From positions 164,405-228,404 of the forward strand of contig NZ_WLZW01000003.1 of assembly GCF_009707665.1 (NCBI RefSeq): 64,000 nucleotides of DNA, written 5' to 3'. The notes beneath the pieces are model-generated. The model saw only the letters and a program-made list of their open reading frames with translations, did no database searches and was not told the DNA's origin. Positions 17,528-29,149 of this stretch are shown here, piece by piece. A program made the position numbers and the translations under genes. The stretch comes from Planomicrobium sp. YIM 101495 (lineage in GTDB: Bacteria > Bacillota > Bacilli > Bacillales_A > Planococcaceae). Within the stretch, counting starts at the first letter, position 1; the number at the start of each line of letters is the position of its first letter.

Positions 17528-18373
17528 ATGAAGAAACTTTTTGTAGGTACACTATTCGCAGCACTGGCACTAACAGCTTGCGGCACGGATGATACAGCAG
17601 ATACAACAAAAGAGAACGGGGGAAGCGGCACGGAAGAAGCGGTTACGCTGACAGTTGGCGCTTCGAACGTTCCACACGCAGAAATTCTTGAGCAGGCACA
17701 GCCACTTTTGGAGGAACAGGGTATTGATTTGAAGATTGATACGTATCAGGATTATATTTTCCCGAATGAAGATCTCGATGCCGGCCGGATTGATGCAAAC
17801 TACTTCCAGCACATTCCTTATCTGGAATCACAAATGGCTGATCATGGCTATGATTTTGTTAACGCTGGCGGCATCCACATCGAACCGATCGGCGTTTACT
17901 CGAAAGAATATGCTTCACTTGATGAATTGCCGGACGGCGCAGTCATTTTGATGAGCAACTCGATTCCGGATCATGGCCGCATCCTGTCTATGCTTGAAGT
18001 GGAAGGCTTGATCACGCTTGAAGAGGGCATCGACAAGACAATTGCTGAAATCAGCAATATTGTAGACAATCCGAAAAACCTTGAGTTCGATACAGAGTAC
18101 GAAGCAGCACTTCTTGTGCAAATGTTCGAAGCAGGTGAAGGAGATGCTGTGTTGATCAACTCGAACTATGCGATCGATGCAGGCATCAGCCCGCTTGAAG
18201 ATTCGATTGCACTGGAAGATTCCGATTCCCCGTACGTGAACGTCATCGCAGTCCAAGCAGGTGAAGAGGACAGCGAAGCGATCCAGAAATTGGTGGAGGT
18301 TCTGCGTTCTGAAGAAATCCAGCAGTTCATCTTGGATGAGTGGGGCGGCGCAGTCGTACCAGTCGAAGAATAA
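17528..18373 (+). CDS. metQ: Methionine-binding lipoprotein
   Basis: 281 residues. Lipoprotein signal peptide with lipobox LTAC (Cys18) and an acidic, threonine-rich linker, then the NlpA/MetQ solute-binding domain (VGASNVPHAEILE, NYFQHIPYL, NPKNLEF). ATG 17528 is chosen since it stands 8 bases from AAGGGGAGT, whereas ATG 17522 is only two bases away. Extracytoplasmic partner of MetNI. Confidence 0.95.
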   Translation: MKKLFVGTLFAALALTACGTDDTADTTKENGGSGTEEAVTLTVGASNVPHAEILEQAQPLLEEQGIDLKIDTYQDYIFPNEDLDAGRIDANYFQHIPYLESQMADHGYDFVNAGGIHIEPIGVYSKEYASLDELPDGAVILMSNSIPDHGRILSMLEVEGLITLEEGIDKTIAEISNIVDNPKNLEFDTEYEAALLVQMFEAGEGDAVLINSNYAIDAGISPLEDSIALEDSDSPYVNVIAVQAGEEDSEAIQKLVEVLRSEEIQQFILDEWGGAVVPVEE

Positions 18374-18398
18374 TATCTCAGAAAATCATGATGGGTTT

Positions 18399-18440
18399 GT
18401 CCCGGAAGCTGAAATCGGCTTTCAGGGCAGACTCTTTTTT
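18399..18440 (+). terminator. Intrinsic terminator after metQ
   Basis: GTCCCGGAAGC pairs imperfectly with GCTTTCAGGGC, followed after seven bases by TTTTTT. Confidence 0.65.
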
Positions 18441-18584
18441 CATTTGCCGGAAATCGTTCAAGCACTTCCGGCAGATCTGGAATAATAAAAATATTCCGCG
18501 TATTCGAATACAGCTAGTACGGGATTCTTCTTCATGATATTGTATACTACAATAATACAACTGTTCTTTCAGGGAGGAATAAAC

Positions 18585-19781
18585 ATGAAGTTCAAATTCG
18601 GTCTTTTGCCAAAAATCATTGTTGCAATTGCACTTGGCGTCATCATCGGTTCTGTTTCACCGGAATGGCTTGTCCGCGTGTTCGCGACATTCACCTCCAT
18701 TTTCGGGAATTTCCTGAACTTTGTCGTGCCGTTCATCATTTTAGGATTCATCGCACCAGGGATTGCCAAGCTCGGAAAAGGTTCAGGGAAGCTGCTTGGC
18801 CTGTCCACTGGGGTCGCTTATACATCGACGGTTGTTGCGGGAATCATCGCATATTTCGTCGCAGTCATGATTTTGCCGGGTGTCATGGAAGGACGTAGCC
18901 TACAAGGGTTCGACGATCCTTCTGGAGCGCTCGCGAAAACATTCATCGACTTGGAAATGGCGCCGGTCTTCGGCGTCATGTCTGCGCTGATTCTTGCATT
19001 CCTTCTTGGGATCGGGATGGCTGCTGTGGAAAGTAAGACGATGGTGTCGTTCTTCGACGAATTCCAGTCGATCATCGAGAAGACGATTTCCGTCGTCATC
19101 ATCCCGCTTTTGCCATTCCATATCTTCGGGATTTTCGCGAACATGGCATACGGCGGGGCGGTTGCTGAAATCTTGTCACTCTTTGCGATCGTCTTCGTTT
19201 TGATCATCATCATGCACTGGGGCATGCTACTGCTCCAGTACACGACTGCAGGCGCGTTGCAAAAGCGCAACCCGTTCGCCATGCTGAAGACGATGCTGCC
19301 GGCATACTTTACAGCGCTCGGAACGCAGTCTTCCGCAGCGACGATTCCGGTAACGCTGCGCCAGGCGCGTAAAACAGGATCAGATGAAAAAGTGACCGAC
19401 TTCACGGTGCCGCTTTTTGCAACGATCCACTTGTCAGGCAGTACGATTACACTCGTCACTTGTGCAATCGGCGTTCTCCTCTTGACAGGGCAAAGCATTT
19501 CCTTCGGTCAGCTGTTCCCGTTCATTTTGATGCTCGGCATCACAATGGTCGCAGCACCTGGTGTTCCAGGAGGAGCGGTCATGGCCGCCATCGGTTTATT
19601 GAAAGTGATGCTCGGGTTTGACGAGACGATGGTTGCACTGATGATCGCGTTGTACATGGCGCAGGACAGCTTCGGGACTGCAGCGAACGTGACCGGAGAC
19701 GGTGCACTTGCCAACATCGTCTCGAAATTCGCAGGCAGCAAGAAAGTAAGCGAATCGGCAGCTGCTGAATTGACAAACTAA
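18585..19781 (+). CDS. Dicarboxylate/amino acid:cation symporter (DAACS family)
   Basis: 398 residues, about eight membrane segments and two re-entrant loops. The serine-rich loop ALGTQSSAATIPVTL and the later APGVPGGAVMAA and AQDSFGTAANVTGDG segments match Na+- or H+-coupled glutamate/dicarboxylate carriers; GTQSSAA in place of the usual GTSSSAA may tune substrate choice. The substrate (glutamate, serine/threonine or C4 acid) cannot be fixed. ATG 18585 has AGGGAGGAA upstream. Monocistronic. Confidence 0.85.
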   Translation: MKFKFGLLPKIIVAIALGVIIGSVSPEWLVRVFATFTSIFGNFLNFVVPFIILGFIAPGIAKLGKGSGKLLGLSTGVAYTSTVVAGIIAYFVAVMILPGVMEGRSLQGFDDPSGALAKTFIDLEMAPVFGVMSALILAFLLGIGMAAVESKTMVSFFDEFQSIIEKTISVVIIPLLPFHIFGIFANMAYGGAVAEILSLFAIVFVLIIIMHWGMLLLQYTTAGALQKRNPFAMLKTMLPAYFTALGTQSSAATIPVTLRQARKTGSDEKVTDFTVPLFATIHLSGSTITLVTCAIGVLLLTGQSISFGQLFPFILMLGITMVAAPGVPGGAVMAAIGLLKVMLGFDETMVALMIALYMAQDSFGTAANVTGDGALANIVSKFAGSKKVSESAAAELTN

Positions 19782-19819
19782 TGATAAATGAAATTTCCTG
19801 AAAAAAGTTTTATTTTTAT

Positions 19820-19844
19820 GTTTAACACGCCGGGTAACGGGTAG
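19820..19844 (+). promoter_or_regulatory. Candidate sigma-B promoter
   Basis: GTTTAA, 13-base spacer, GGGTAG closely fits the general-stress sigma-B consensus (GTTTAA-N12-15-GGGTAT). Predicted start site is about 19852, roughly 40-55 bases before the small gene that follows. No competing sigma-A pair is as good here. Confidence 0.65.
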
Positions 19845-19890
19845 ACATAGTAGTGAATAAAATTTTTAAAAAACGGGGAAGGAATGATTC

Positions 19891-20082
19891 ATTATCGAAT
19901 CTCAAAGTATGGAGCGCACTGAAAAGATGGAACAGGCATTTCGGGACAAACACGGATATGGTATTGAAGAATACCAAAATGATCCGCAAAAAATCGTAGA
20001 AGTGGAAAAGCGCCGAGAGAGAGATTACCTTCAGGGGCAGATGGTATCAGCAATGATCGATCGACAAGCCCACCGTGAATGA
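19891..20082 (+). CDS. Small hypothetical protein, likely general-stress gene
   Basis: 57 codons from ATG 19909, or 63 from an ATT codon at 19891. The ATT lies six bases after GGGGAAGGAA, an ideal ribosome site, whereas ATG 19909 has almost none, so a rare ATT start is possible. The product is charged and helical, ending EKRRERDYLQGQMVSAMIDR, with no signal or membrane segment. I do not recognise the family. A sigma-B-type promoter lies upstream and a strong terminator downstream, giving a complete transcription unit and supporting it as real although short. Confidence 0.6.
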   Translation: MIESQSMERTEKMEQAFRDKHGYGIEEYQNDPQKIVEVEKRRERDYLQGQMVSAMIDRQAHRE

Positions 20083-20112
20083 TCAACTGAACATTGAATA
20101 AAAAACTTTCGA

Positions 20113-20157
20113 GCCAGCCGGAGAATGGAGCAAATCCTTTTCCGGCTGGCTTTTCTC
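20113..20157 (+). terminator. Intrinsic terminator after the small gene
   Basis: GCCAGCCGGA pairs perfectly with TCCGGCTGGC, then TTTTCTC. Confidence 0.9.
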
Positions 20158-20316
20158 ATGCCTGCATACTGGAAACCATGATATACATTCTCAATTAGTT
20201 GGAAACGACTGAAAAAATGATTTTTTTATCTGAATTAAGGGGATTCCCTAGCGTGAACGAGCAAATTCAATGATTTTAAACCTTTTCGACAGCAGAAATT
20301 ATAAGGGTCCAATGAT

Positions 20317-20345
20317 TTGCCAGTTGTCGGGTTATCGGTTAAGAT
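20317..20345 (+). promoter_or_regulatory. Candidate suf operon promoter
   Basis: TTGCCA, 17-base spacer, TAAGAT, about 60 bases upstream of sufC. The elements are imperfect sigma-A matches; other AT-rich candidates lie slightly upstream. Confidence 0.4.
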
Positions 20346-20363
20346 TAGAATGATACTAATTAA

Positions 20364-20379
20364 GGATGGTTCGCCATCC
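20364..20379 (+). other. UUCG-capped hairpin in the suf leader
   Basis: GGATGG-TTCG-CCATCC lies in the predicted 5' untranslated region, 25 bases before the sufC start. A UUCG tetraloop on a GC-containing stem is unusually stable and may protect the mRNA 5' end. There is no T-run, so it is not a terminator. Confidence 0.6.
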
Positions 20380-20404
20380 CAATTAACTTTATGGAGGTAT
20401 TTAC

Positions 20405-21181
20405 ATGTCAACTCTTGTAATCAAGGATTTGCACGTTGAGATCGAAGGCAAAGAGATTCTAAAAGGTGTAAATTTAACAATTAACACAAATGAAGTTCAT
20501 GCCATCATGGGCCCGAACGGTACAGGGAAATCTACTTTGGCTTCAGCGGTCATGGGGCATCCGAAATATGAAGTAACACAAGGTTCAATCATGCTTGACG
20601 GGGAAGATGTATTGGAAATGGAAGTCGACGAGCGCGCTCGTGCTGGCCTATTCCTTGCAATGCAATACCCAAGTGAGATCTCTGGCGTAACGAACGCCGA
20701 CTTCATGCGTTCTTCTATTAACGCTCGCCGCGAAGAAGGCGAAGAAATTTCATTGATGAAATTCATTCGTGAACTCGACAGCAAAATGGAAGTTCTCGAT
20801 ATGGATCAAGAAATGGCACAGCGTTACTTGAACGAAGGATTCTCAGGCGGAGAGAAGAAACGTAACGAAATTCTTCAAATGATGATGATCAAACCGAAAA
20901 TCGCTGTATTGGATGAGATCGACTCCGGTCTTGATATCGATGCACTTAAAGTTGTTTCTGAAGGAATCAACCAGATGCGCGGCGAAGAATTCGGCTGCCT
21001 GATCATCACTCACTACCAACGTCTGTTGAACTATATCACTCCTGACCATGTTCACGTTATGATGCAAGGTCGCGTCGTAAAATCCGGTGGCAAAGAGCTT
21101 GCACAGAAATTGGAAGCTGAAGGGTACGACTGGATCAAAGCGGAACTTGGCATCGAAGACGAAACAGTAGGTCAAGCATAA
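20405..21181 (+). CDS. sufC: Fe-S assembly ATPase SufC
   Basis: 258 residues, soluble ABC-type ATPase. Walker A GPNGTGKS (36-43), signature [13 protein letters not shown], Walker [16 protein letters not shown]. It forms the SufBCD scaffold complex on which Fe-S clusters are built. First gene of sufCDSUB, the Gram-positive order. ATG 20405 follows GGAGG. Confidence 0.97.
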   Translation: MSTLVIKDLHVEIEGKEILKGVNLTINTNEVHAIMGPNGTGKSTLASAVMGHPKYEVTQGSIMLDGEDVLEMEVDERARAGLFLAMQYPSEISGVTNADFMRSSINARREEGEEISLMKFIRELDSKMEVLDMDQEMAQRYLNEGFSGGEKKRNEILQMMMIKPKIAVLDEIDSGLDIDALKVVSEGINQMRGEEFGCLIITHYQRLLNYITPDHVHVMMQGRVVKSGGKELAQKLEAEGYDWIKAELGIEDETVGQA

Positions 21182-21199
21182 TTGAAGGGAGAGACTGGC

Positions 21200-24163
<2,964 letters not shown>

Positions 24164-24185
24164 CTAATAGAATGGAGGAACGACG

Positions 24186-25583
24186 ATGGCGAAGAAAATG
24201 CCAGAAATCGGCGATTATAAATATGGTTTCCACGACAAAGACGTATCTGTCTTCAGATCGAAGCGTGGATTGACAGAAGATATCGTAAGAGAGATCTCTT
24301 CAATCAAGGAAGAACCTGAATGGATGCTCGACTCGCGCCTGAAAGCATTGAAGATGTTCTACTCAATGCCTATGCCACTATGGGGCGGCGATCTGAGCGC
24401 ACTTGATTTCGATGAAATCACGTATTATGTAAAACCTTCGGAAATGAGCCAAACTTCATGGGATGAAGTACCGGACGAAATCAAACAGACGTTTGACAAG
24501 CTTGGAATTCCTGAAGCAGAGCAAAAATATTTGGCTGGTGTATCCGCTCAATATGAGTCGGAAGTCGTTTACCACAATATGAAACAGGAACTTACGGACA
24601 TGGGCATCGTCTTCAAAGATACAGATGCAGCGCTCGCAGAGAACGAGGACCTGTTCCGTGAATATTGGCAGACAGTCATTCCGGCTGCTGACAACAAATT
24701 TGCAGCACTCAACACAGCAGTATGGTCAGGCGGATCGTTCATCTACGTGCCAAAAGGCGTGACAGTGGAAGCTCCGCTGCAAGCATACTTCCGTATCAAC
24801 TCAGAAAATATGGGGCAGTTCGAACGTACACTCATCATCGTGGATGAAGGCGCAAGCGTTCACTACGTGGAAGGTTGTACAGCTCCGGTCTACACAACGA
24901 ACTCACTTCACTCAGCGGTTGTTGAGATCATCGTCAAAAAAGACGCATATTGCCGTTACACAACGATCCAAAACTGGGCGAACAACGTCTATAACCTTGT
25001 AACGAAACGCGCATTCGTGGATGCGAACGGTACGATGGAATGGGTCGATGGCAACATTGGTTCGAAATTGACAATGAAATACCCTGCAGTTTATCTGCGC
25101 GGCGAAGGCGCACGTGGCATGACTCTGTCAATCGCTATCGCAGGTAAGGGCCAACACCAGGATGCAGGCGCGAAAATGATCCACCTTGCACCGAACACTT
25201 CTTCTTCGATCGTTTCGAAATCGATTTCGAAACAAGGCGGGAAAGTTTCTTACCGTGGAATCGTCCGTTTCGGACGCAAGGCGGACGGCGCACGTTCGAA
25301 CATCGAGTGTGATACGCTCATCATGGACAACCAATCGACATCTGATACGATCCCTTACAATGAAATCCTGAACGACAACGTTTCATTGGAGCACGAAGCG
25401 AAAGTTTCGAAGGTATCGGAAGAGCAATTGTTCTACTTGATGAGCCGTGGTGTTTCTGAACAAGAAGCGACTGAAATGATCGTCATGGGCTTCATCGAGC
25501 CGTTCACGAAAGAATTGCCGATGGAATATGCGGTCGAAATGAACCGTCTTATCAAGTTCGAGATGGAAGGATCGATCGGTTAA
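24186..25583 (+). CDS. sufB: Fe-S assembly scaffold protein SufB
   Basis: 465 residues. Last gene of the suf operon. Contains the beta-helix core ([36 protein letters not shown]-like [16 protein letters not shown]) and the C-terminal [22 protein letters not shown] shared with SufD. Carries the nascent cluster. The spacing to sufU is 22 bases with AATGGAGGAA before ATG 24186. Confidence 0.97.
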   Translation: MAKKMPEIGDYKYGFHDKDVSVFRSKRGLTEDIVREISSIKEEPEWMLDSRLKALKMFYSMPMPLWGGDLSALDFDEITYYVKPSEMSQTSWDEVPDEIKQTFDKLGIPEAEQKYLAGVSAQYESEVVYHNMKQELTDMGIVFKDTDAALAENEDLFREYWQTVIPAADNKFAALNTAVWSGGSFIYVPKGVTVEAPLQAYFRINSENMGQFERTLIIVDEGASVHYVEGCTAPVYTTNSLHSAVVEIIVKKDAYCRYTTIQNWANNVYNLVTKRAFVDANGTMEWVDGNIGSKLTMKYPAVYLRGEGARGMTLSIAIAGKGQHQDAGAKMIHLAPNTSSSIVSKSISKQGGKVSYRGIVRFGRKADGARSNIECDTLIMDNQSTSDTIPYNEILNDNVSLEHEAKVSKVSEEQLFYLMSRGVSEQEATEMIVMGFIEPFTKELPMEYAVEMNRLIKFEMEGSIG

Positions 25584-25641
25584 TTACCGGTTCCACTTCC
25601 CGAATCGATGAAATGAATAAGGGAATCTGCGATGACTCATT

Positions 25642-25668
25642 AGGAGCCGTTGCAGGTTCTCTTTTTCG
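25642..25668 (+). terminator. Probable terminator after sufB
   Basis: AGGAGCC pairs with GGTTCTCT with two G-U wobbles, then TTTTTC. Confidence 0.6.
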
Positions 25669-25758
25669 TTCCGAAAAGTTAGTCGGAGGTACGTTCGGTG
25701 GTCCATTATGCTATGATAATGAAATAATAATGAGTTCAATGAAGCGGGGGCCTGGACA

Positions 25759-26616
25759 ATGATTTATGTCGGATTGACAGGATGGGGCGACCATCCAGAT
25801 GTGTATCAGCCGAATTCTAAAAATAAATTGGAAGACTATAGCGCACATTTTCCGATCGTGGAGCTTGATTCAGCGTTTTACGCTGTCCAGCCGGAGCGCA
25901 ATATCCGAAAATGGATTACAGAGACGCCTGAGTCGTTCCAGTTCGTCGTGAAAGCATATCAGGGCATGACAGGGCATCAGCGTGGCAAGATGCCGTTTGA
26001 GAGCCGTGAGGAGATGTTCGAAGCATACATCAAATCAATCCGTCCACTGAAGGAAGCAGGAAAGCTCGCGATGGTGCTGCTGCAGTTCCCACCTTGGTTT
26101 GATTGTGTCAAAGAAAATGTCGACATCATCCGGGACATCACGGGCAGATTGCGCGAGTTCGACCTCGCGATCGAGTTCCGCCACCAATCGTGGTACAGGG
26201 ACGGCATGGCTGAGAAGACAGTTGAATTCCTGCGTGAAAACGGTTTGATTCACTCCGTTTGTGATGAACCACAGGCGGGCGATGGCTCGATTCCGCTCGT
26301 CCCGCTGTCGAGCCGTGCCGATAAAGTGCTGTTCCGTTTGCACGGACGTAACGTCCACGGTTGGTTAGCTCCGGCAAAAGGTGATCAATGGCGCGAAGTA
26401 CGATATTTATACGATTACAATGAGAAAGAATTGAAAGAAATCAGTGCAGCTGTAGGGGAACTGAAGAAAAAGACGGACAATGTGTACGTCATCTTCAACA
26501 ACAACTCCGGCGGACACGCGGCGGCGAATGCGAAAGCATTTCAGAAGCAGAACGGTCTGACTTATACAGACCTCGCGCCGAAGCAGCTTGATTTATTCGA
26601 TGGTGACTTAGAATGA
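25759..26616 (+). CDS. yunF: DUF72 protein (YunF-like)
   Basis: 285 residues, a TIM-barrel-like DUF72 protein: GLTGWGDHPDVYQP near the N-terminus, FPIVELDSAFYAVQP, AIEFRHQSWY and VYVIFNNNSGGHAAANA. Biochemical function is unknown for the family. The C-terminus reads PKQLDLFDGDLE; QLDLF is an exact match to the sliding-clamp-binding pentapeptide, hinting at a DNA-associated job (inference). It overlaps the next gene by four bases, in the order yunF-yunE-yunD. Confidence 0.88.
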   Translation: MIYVGLTGWGDHPDVYQPNSKNKLEDYSAHFPIVELDSAFYAVQPERNIRKWITETPESFQFVVKAYQGMTGHQRGKMPFESREEMFEAYIKSIRPLKEAGKLAMVLLQFPPWFDCVKENVDIIRDITGRLREFDLAIEFRHQSWYRDGMAEKTVEFLRENGLIHSVCDEPQAGDGSIPLVPLSSRADKVLFRLHGRNVHGWLAPAKGDQWREVRYLYDYNEKELKEISAAVGELKKKTDNVYVIFNNNSGGHAAANAKAFQKQNGLTYTDLAPKQLDLFDGDLE

Positions 26617-27440
26617 TCTATCTCATAATGGCGCTGATCGGCGTCGCTGCAGGGACACTGGGAGCGCTCATCGGGCTCGGGGGAGGCGTCATTCTCGTGC
26701 CGGCACTCCTGTTCCTTGGAAGCACATTCGAATTCTTCCCGGACCTCGGTCCGCAGAAAATTGTCGGCTTGTCTGTCGTGATGATGATCTTCATCGGACT
26801 TTCATCGACGTTATCGTATGTGAAAGTGAAGACGGTCGATTACCGGAGCGGTTTTGTGTTTTTCGCCGGAAGTGCACCGGGGACGATTGTCGGCGCATTC
26901 GTGAACAAGAACTTGGATTTGCCATCATTCAATCTCTATTTCGGTATTCTCCTCGTATTTTTGGCAATTCTGCTACTTGTCCGCGATAAACTGAAAAAAG
27001 TGCAGTGGTTCGTGAAAAATGGCCGGACTTCTACATTCACGGACAACCAAGGCGTGACCCATGTGTTCGGCTATCCGCTTTGGTTCGCACTCCTGTTGAC
27101 GTTCTTTGTCGGTTTCGCATCCGGCCTGTTCGGAATCGGTGGAGGCTCGATCATCGTTCCGGCGATGATTCTATTATTCCTATTCCCGCCACACGTCGCG
27201 GTCGGTACGTCGATGTTCATGGTCTTCCTGACGTCGATTGTCAATTCGATCACACATATTTCTCTCGGTAACGTGCCATGGGTCTATGCTTTCGCAATCG
27301 TCCCAGGTGCTTATATCGGTGCAAAGCTCGGTGCACGTTTGAACAAGCAGTTGAATTCGGATACGCTCGTCATCATTTTGCGCCTGGCGCTGCTTATTTT
27401 CGGTTTGCGTTCGATTTATCAAGGACTTTTTGGAACTTAA
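26613..27440 (+). CDS. yunE: TauE/SafE-family permease (YunE-like)
   Basis: 275 residues, about eight membrane segments in two repeats, each with a glycine-rich motif: GALIGLGGGVILVPALL and GLFGIGGGSIIVPAMIL. Typical anion exporter family; substrate unknown. Four-base overlap with yunF (ATGA). Confidence 0.88.
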   Translation: MIYLIMALIGVAAGTLGALIGLGGGVILVPALLFLGSTFEFFPDLGPQKIVGLSVVMMIFIGLSSTLSYVKVKTVDYRSGFVFFAGSAPGTIVGAFVNKNLDLPSFNLYFGILLVFLAILLLVRDKLKKVQWFVKNGRTSTFTDNQGVTHVFGYPLWFALLLTFFVGFASGLFGIGGGSIIVPAMILLFLFPPHVAVGTSMFMVFLTSIVNSITHISLGNVPWVYAFAIVPGAYIGAKLGARLNKQLNSDTLVIILRLALLIFGLRSIYQGLFGT

Positions 27441-27452
27441 GAGGTGATGCAG

Positions 27453-28808
27453 ATGAGGGAAACGATACACATCTATCATACGAACGATTTGCATAGTCAT
27501 TTCACATCTTGGCCTGCTATCCATGCATTTCTGGAAGAGCGACGGAAATTCCATGAAGCGCAAGGGGATTTTTGTCTTGTGCTCGATATCGGTGATCATG
27601 CGGATCGGTCGCACCCATTCACGGAAGGCACGTCCGGAAAAGGCAATGTGGAATTGCTGAGTGAAGCAGGCTATGATGCCGTGACAATCGGCAATAATGA
27701 AGGAATCACATTCGCAAAAGCGGATCTCGACCAGTTATACGCTGACGCACAGTTCACGGTCGTCCTAGCCAATCTCTTCGATGCATTCGGGGAACGGCCG
27801 GACTGGGCAAAGCCTTATCATATTATCGAAACGAACGCTGGAAAACGGATCGGTCTCATCGGGGCAACAGCAGAGTTCACACCGTTCTACGAGCGTCTTG
27901 GCTGGCAAGTAACGGACGGGAAGAAGGCGATCCAGCAAGCAGTCCAGCATTTGAAAGGCCAAGTCGATTTCCTAATCTGCCTGTCGCATCTCGGTGTCAA
28001 ATCCGATGAAGCGCTGGCGGAGCTGTGTCCGGATCTGGATATTATACTCGGTGCACATACGCATCACGTATTTCGAAAAGGCAAATGGATCGGCAATACG
28101 CTGCTTGGTGCAGCGGGGAAATTCGGTCAGTATATTGGCCATATCCAAATCGAACCGACACTTTTCGATATGAAGGCAGAACTAATTGAAACGGATAACC
28201 TTCCGGGAGACGGCAAAGTGTACGATGAACAATTGATGGAAGAGAGCCGTGAGCAATTGTCCGAGCCGGTATTCTGGAACCGGCACGTGCTGGAGGCCGA
28301 TTGGTTCAACGAATCCGAGCTCGCCGGTTTGTTCGGTGCAGCGCTATCGGAGTTTGCAGAATCGGATTGTGCTTTGTTCAATGCCGGGCTTTTCATGAAG
28401 GATCTGCCAAGTGGAGAATTGACCCATTACGATTTCCACCAATTGTTGCCGCATCCGATCAATCCGTGCCTCATTTTCCTGACCGGTGAAGAGCTGGAGG
28501 GCGTCTACCACGAGTCTCTTAACGAAGAATGGGAGAAGCTTGAACTGAAAGGAATGGGGTTCCGCGGAAAAGTGTTCGGAAAAATGATCCGTGTGAATTT
28601 TGGGATGCAGGGAGATGTACTTCATGTTGCTGGTGAACCGGTCGACAGAAAACGGGTTTACCGGCTGATGACACTCGATATGTATACATTTGGCTATTTT
28701 TTCCCGGTCATGAAACAAGCGGAAAAGACCTATTTTATGCCGGAATTTCTGCGAGATGTTTTCAAGGAATATTTCCGAAGGGAAGCGCTCGAATATACTG
28801 AAAAGTAA
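27453..28808 (+). CDS. yunD: Metallophosphatase / 5'-nucleotidase family (YunD-like)
   Basis: 451 residues. Calcineurin-type metal motifs: TNDLHSHF, LDIGDHADRS, TIGNNEG and ILGAHTHH; the second half is a 5'-nucleotidase C-terminal domain (DFHQLLPHPINPCLIFLTGEEL). No signal peptide, unlike secreted nucleotidases, so it is likely cytoplasmic. ATG 27453 lies six bases after GAGGTG; ATG 27447 overlaps it. Confidence 0.88.
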   Translation: MRETIHIYHTNDLHSHFTSWPAIHAFLEERRKFHEAQGDFCLVLDIGDHADRSHPFTEGTSGKGNVELLSEAGYDAVTIGNNEGITFAKADLDQLYADAQFTVVLANLFDAFGERPDWAKPYHIIETNAGKRIGLIGATAEFTPFYERLGWQVTDGKKAIQQAVQHLKGQVDFLICLSHLGVKSDEALAELCPDLDIILGAHTHHVFRKGKWIGNTLLGAAGKFGQYIGHIQIEPTLFDMKAELIETDNLPGDGKVYDEQLMEESREQLSEPVFWNRHVLEADWFNESELAGLFGAALSEFAESDCALFNAGLFMKDLPSGELTHYDFHQLLPHPINPCLIFLTGEELEGVYHESLNEEWEKLELKGMGFRGKVFGKMIRVNFGMQGDVLHVAGEPVDRKRVYRLMTLDMYTFGYFFPVMKQAEKTYFMPEFLRDVFKEYFRREALEYTEK

Positions 28809-28871
28809 GACATATGTGAACCCCTTGATTTCGGGCCGGATAGTTGATATGCTATGGAAGAATTTTATAAA

Positions 28872-29045
28872 GATGGGTAGAGGCCGCGAGACGGATCAGT
28901 ACATTGCAGGAGCACGACAGCGAGGAATGCAATGGAAAGGTCGAATCGCCGAAGTCTGTTTTCTGTGTCAACAGGAACGGGCTGGGGGTATTCTGAAGAA
29001 GGATGCCACTGTCATTTGTGCGAGACACAAATGGAGAGCTACACA
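28872..29045 (+). promoter_or_regulatory. Lysine riboswitch (L-box)
   Basis: L-box landmarks are in order: GGTAGAGGCCGCGAGAC, GATCAGTA, GGAAAGGTCGAATCGCCGAAGT, GGCTGGGG, the TGCCACTGTCA strand, the hairpin TTGTGCGAGACACAA and closing GGAGAGCTAC. It is followed by a terminator and an NhaC-type carrier. The spacer to yunD is about 60 bases. Confidence 0.92.
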
Positions 29046-29074
29046 ATAGTTTGATTAACCAAACGAATTGTAAA

Positions 29075-29111
29075 AAGCCGGCTTCTCCATTTTTGGGAAG
29101 CGGCTTTTTTT
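29075..29111 (+). terminator. L-box terminator
   Basis: AAGCCGGCTTCTCC pairs with GGAAGCGGCTT, followed by seven T. It lies 39 bases before the NhaC-type gene. Confidence 0.9.
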
Positions 29112-29149
29112 GTTGCCTCGCATCCTAGTAAAAAGAAAAGGAGAACAAC

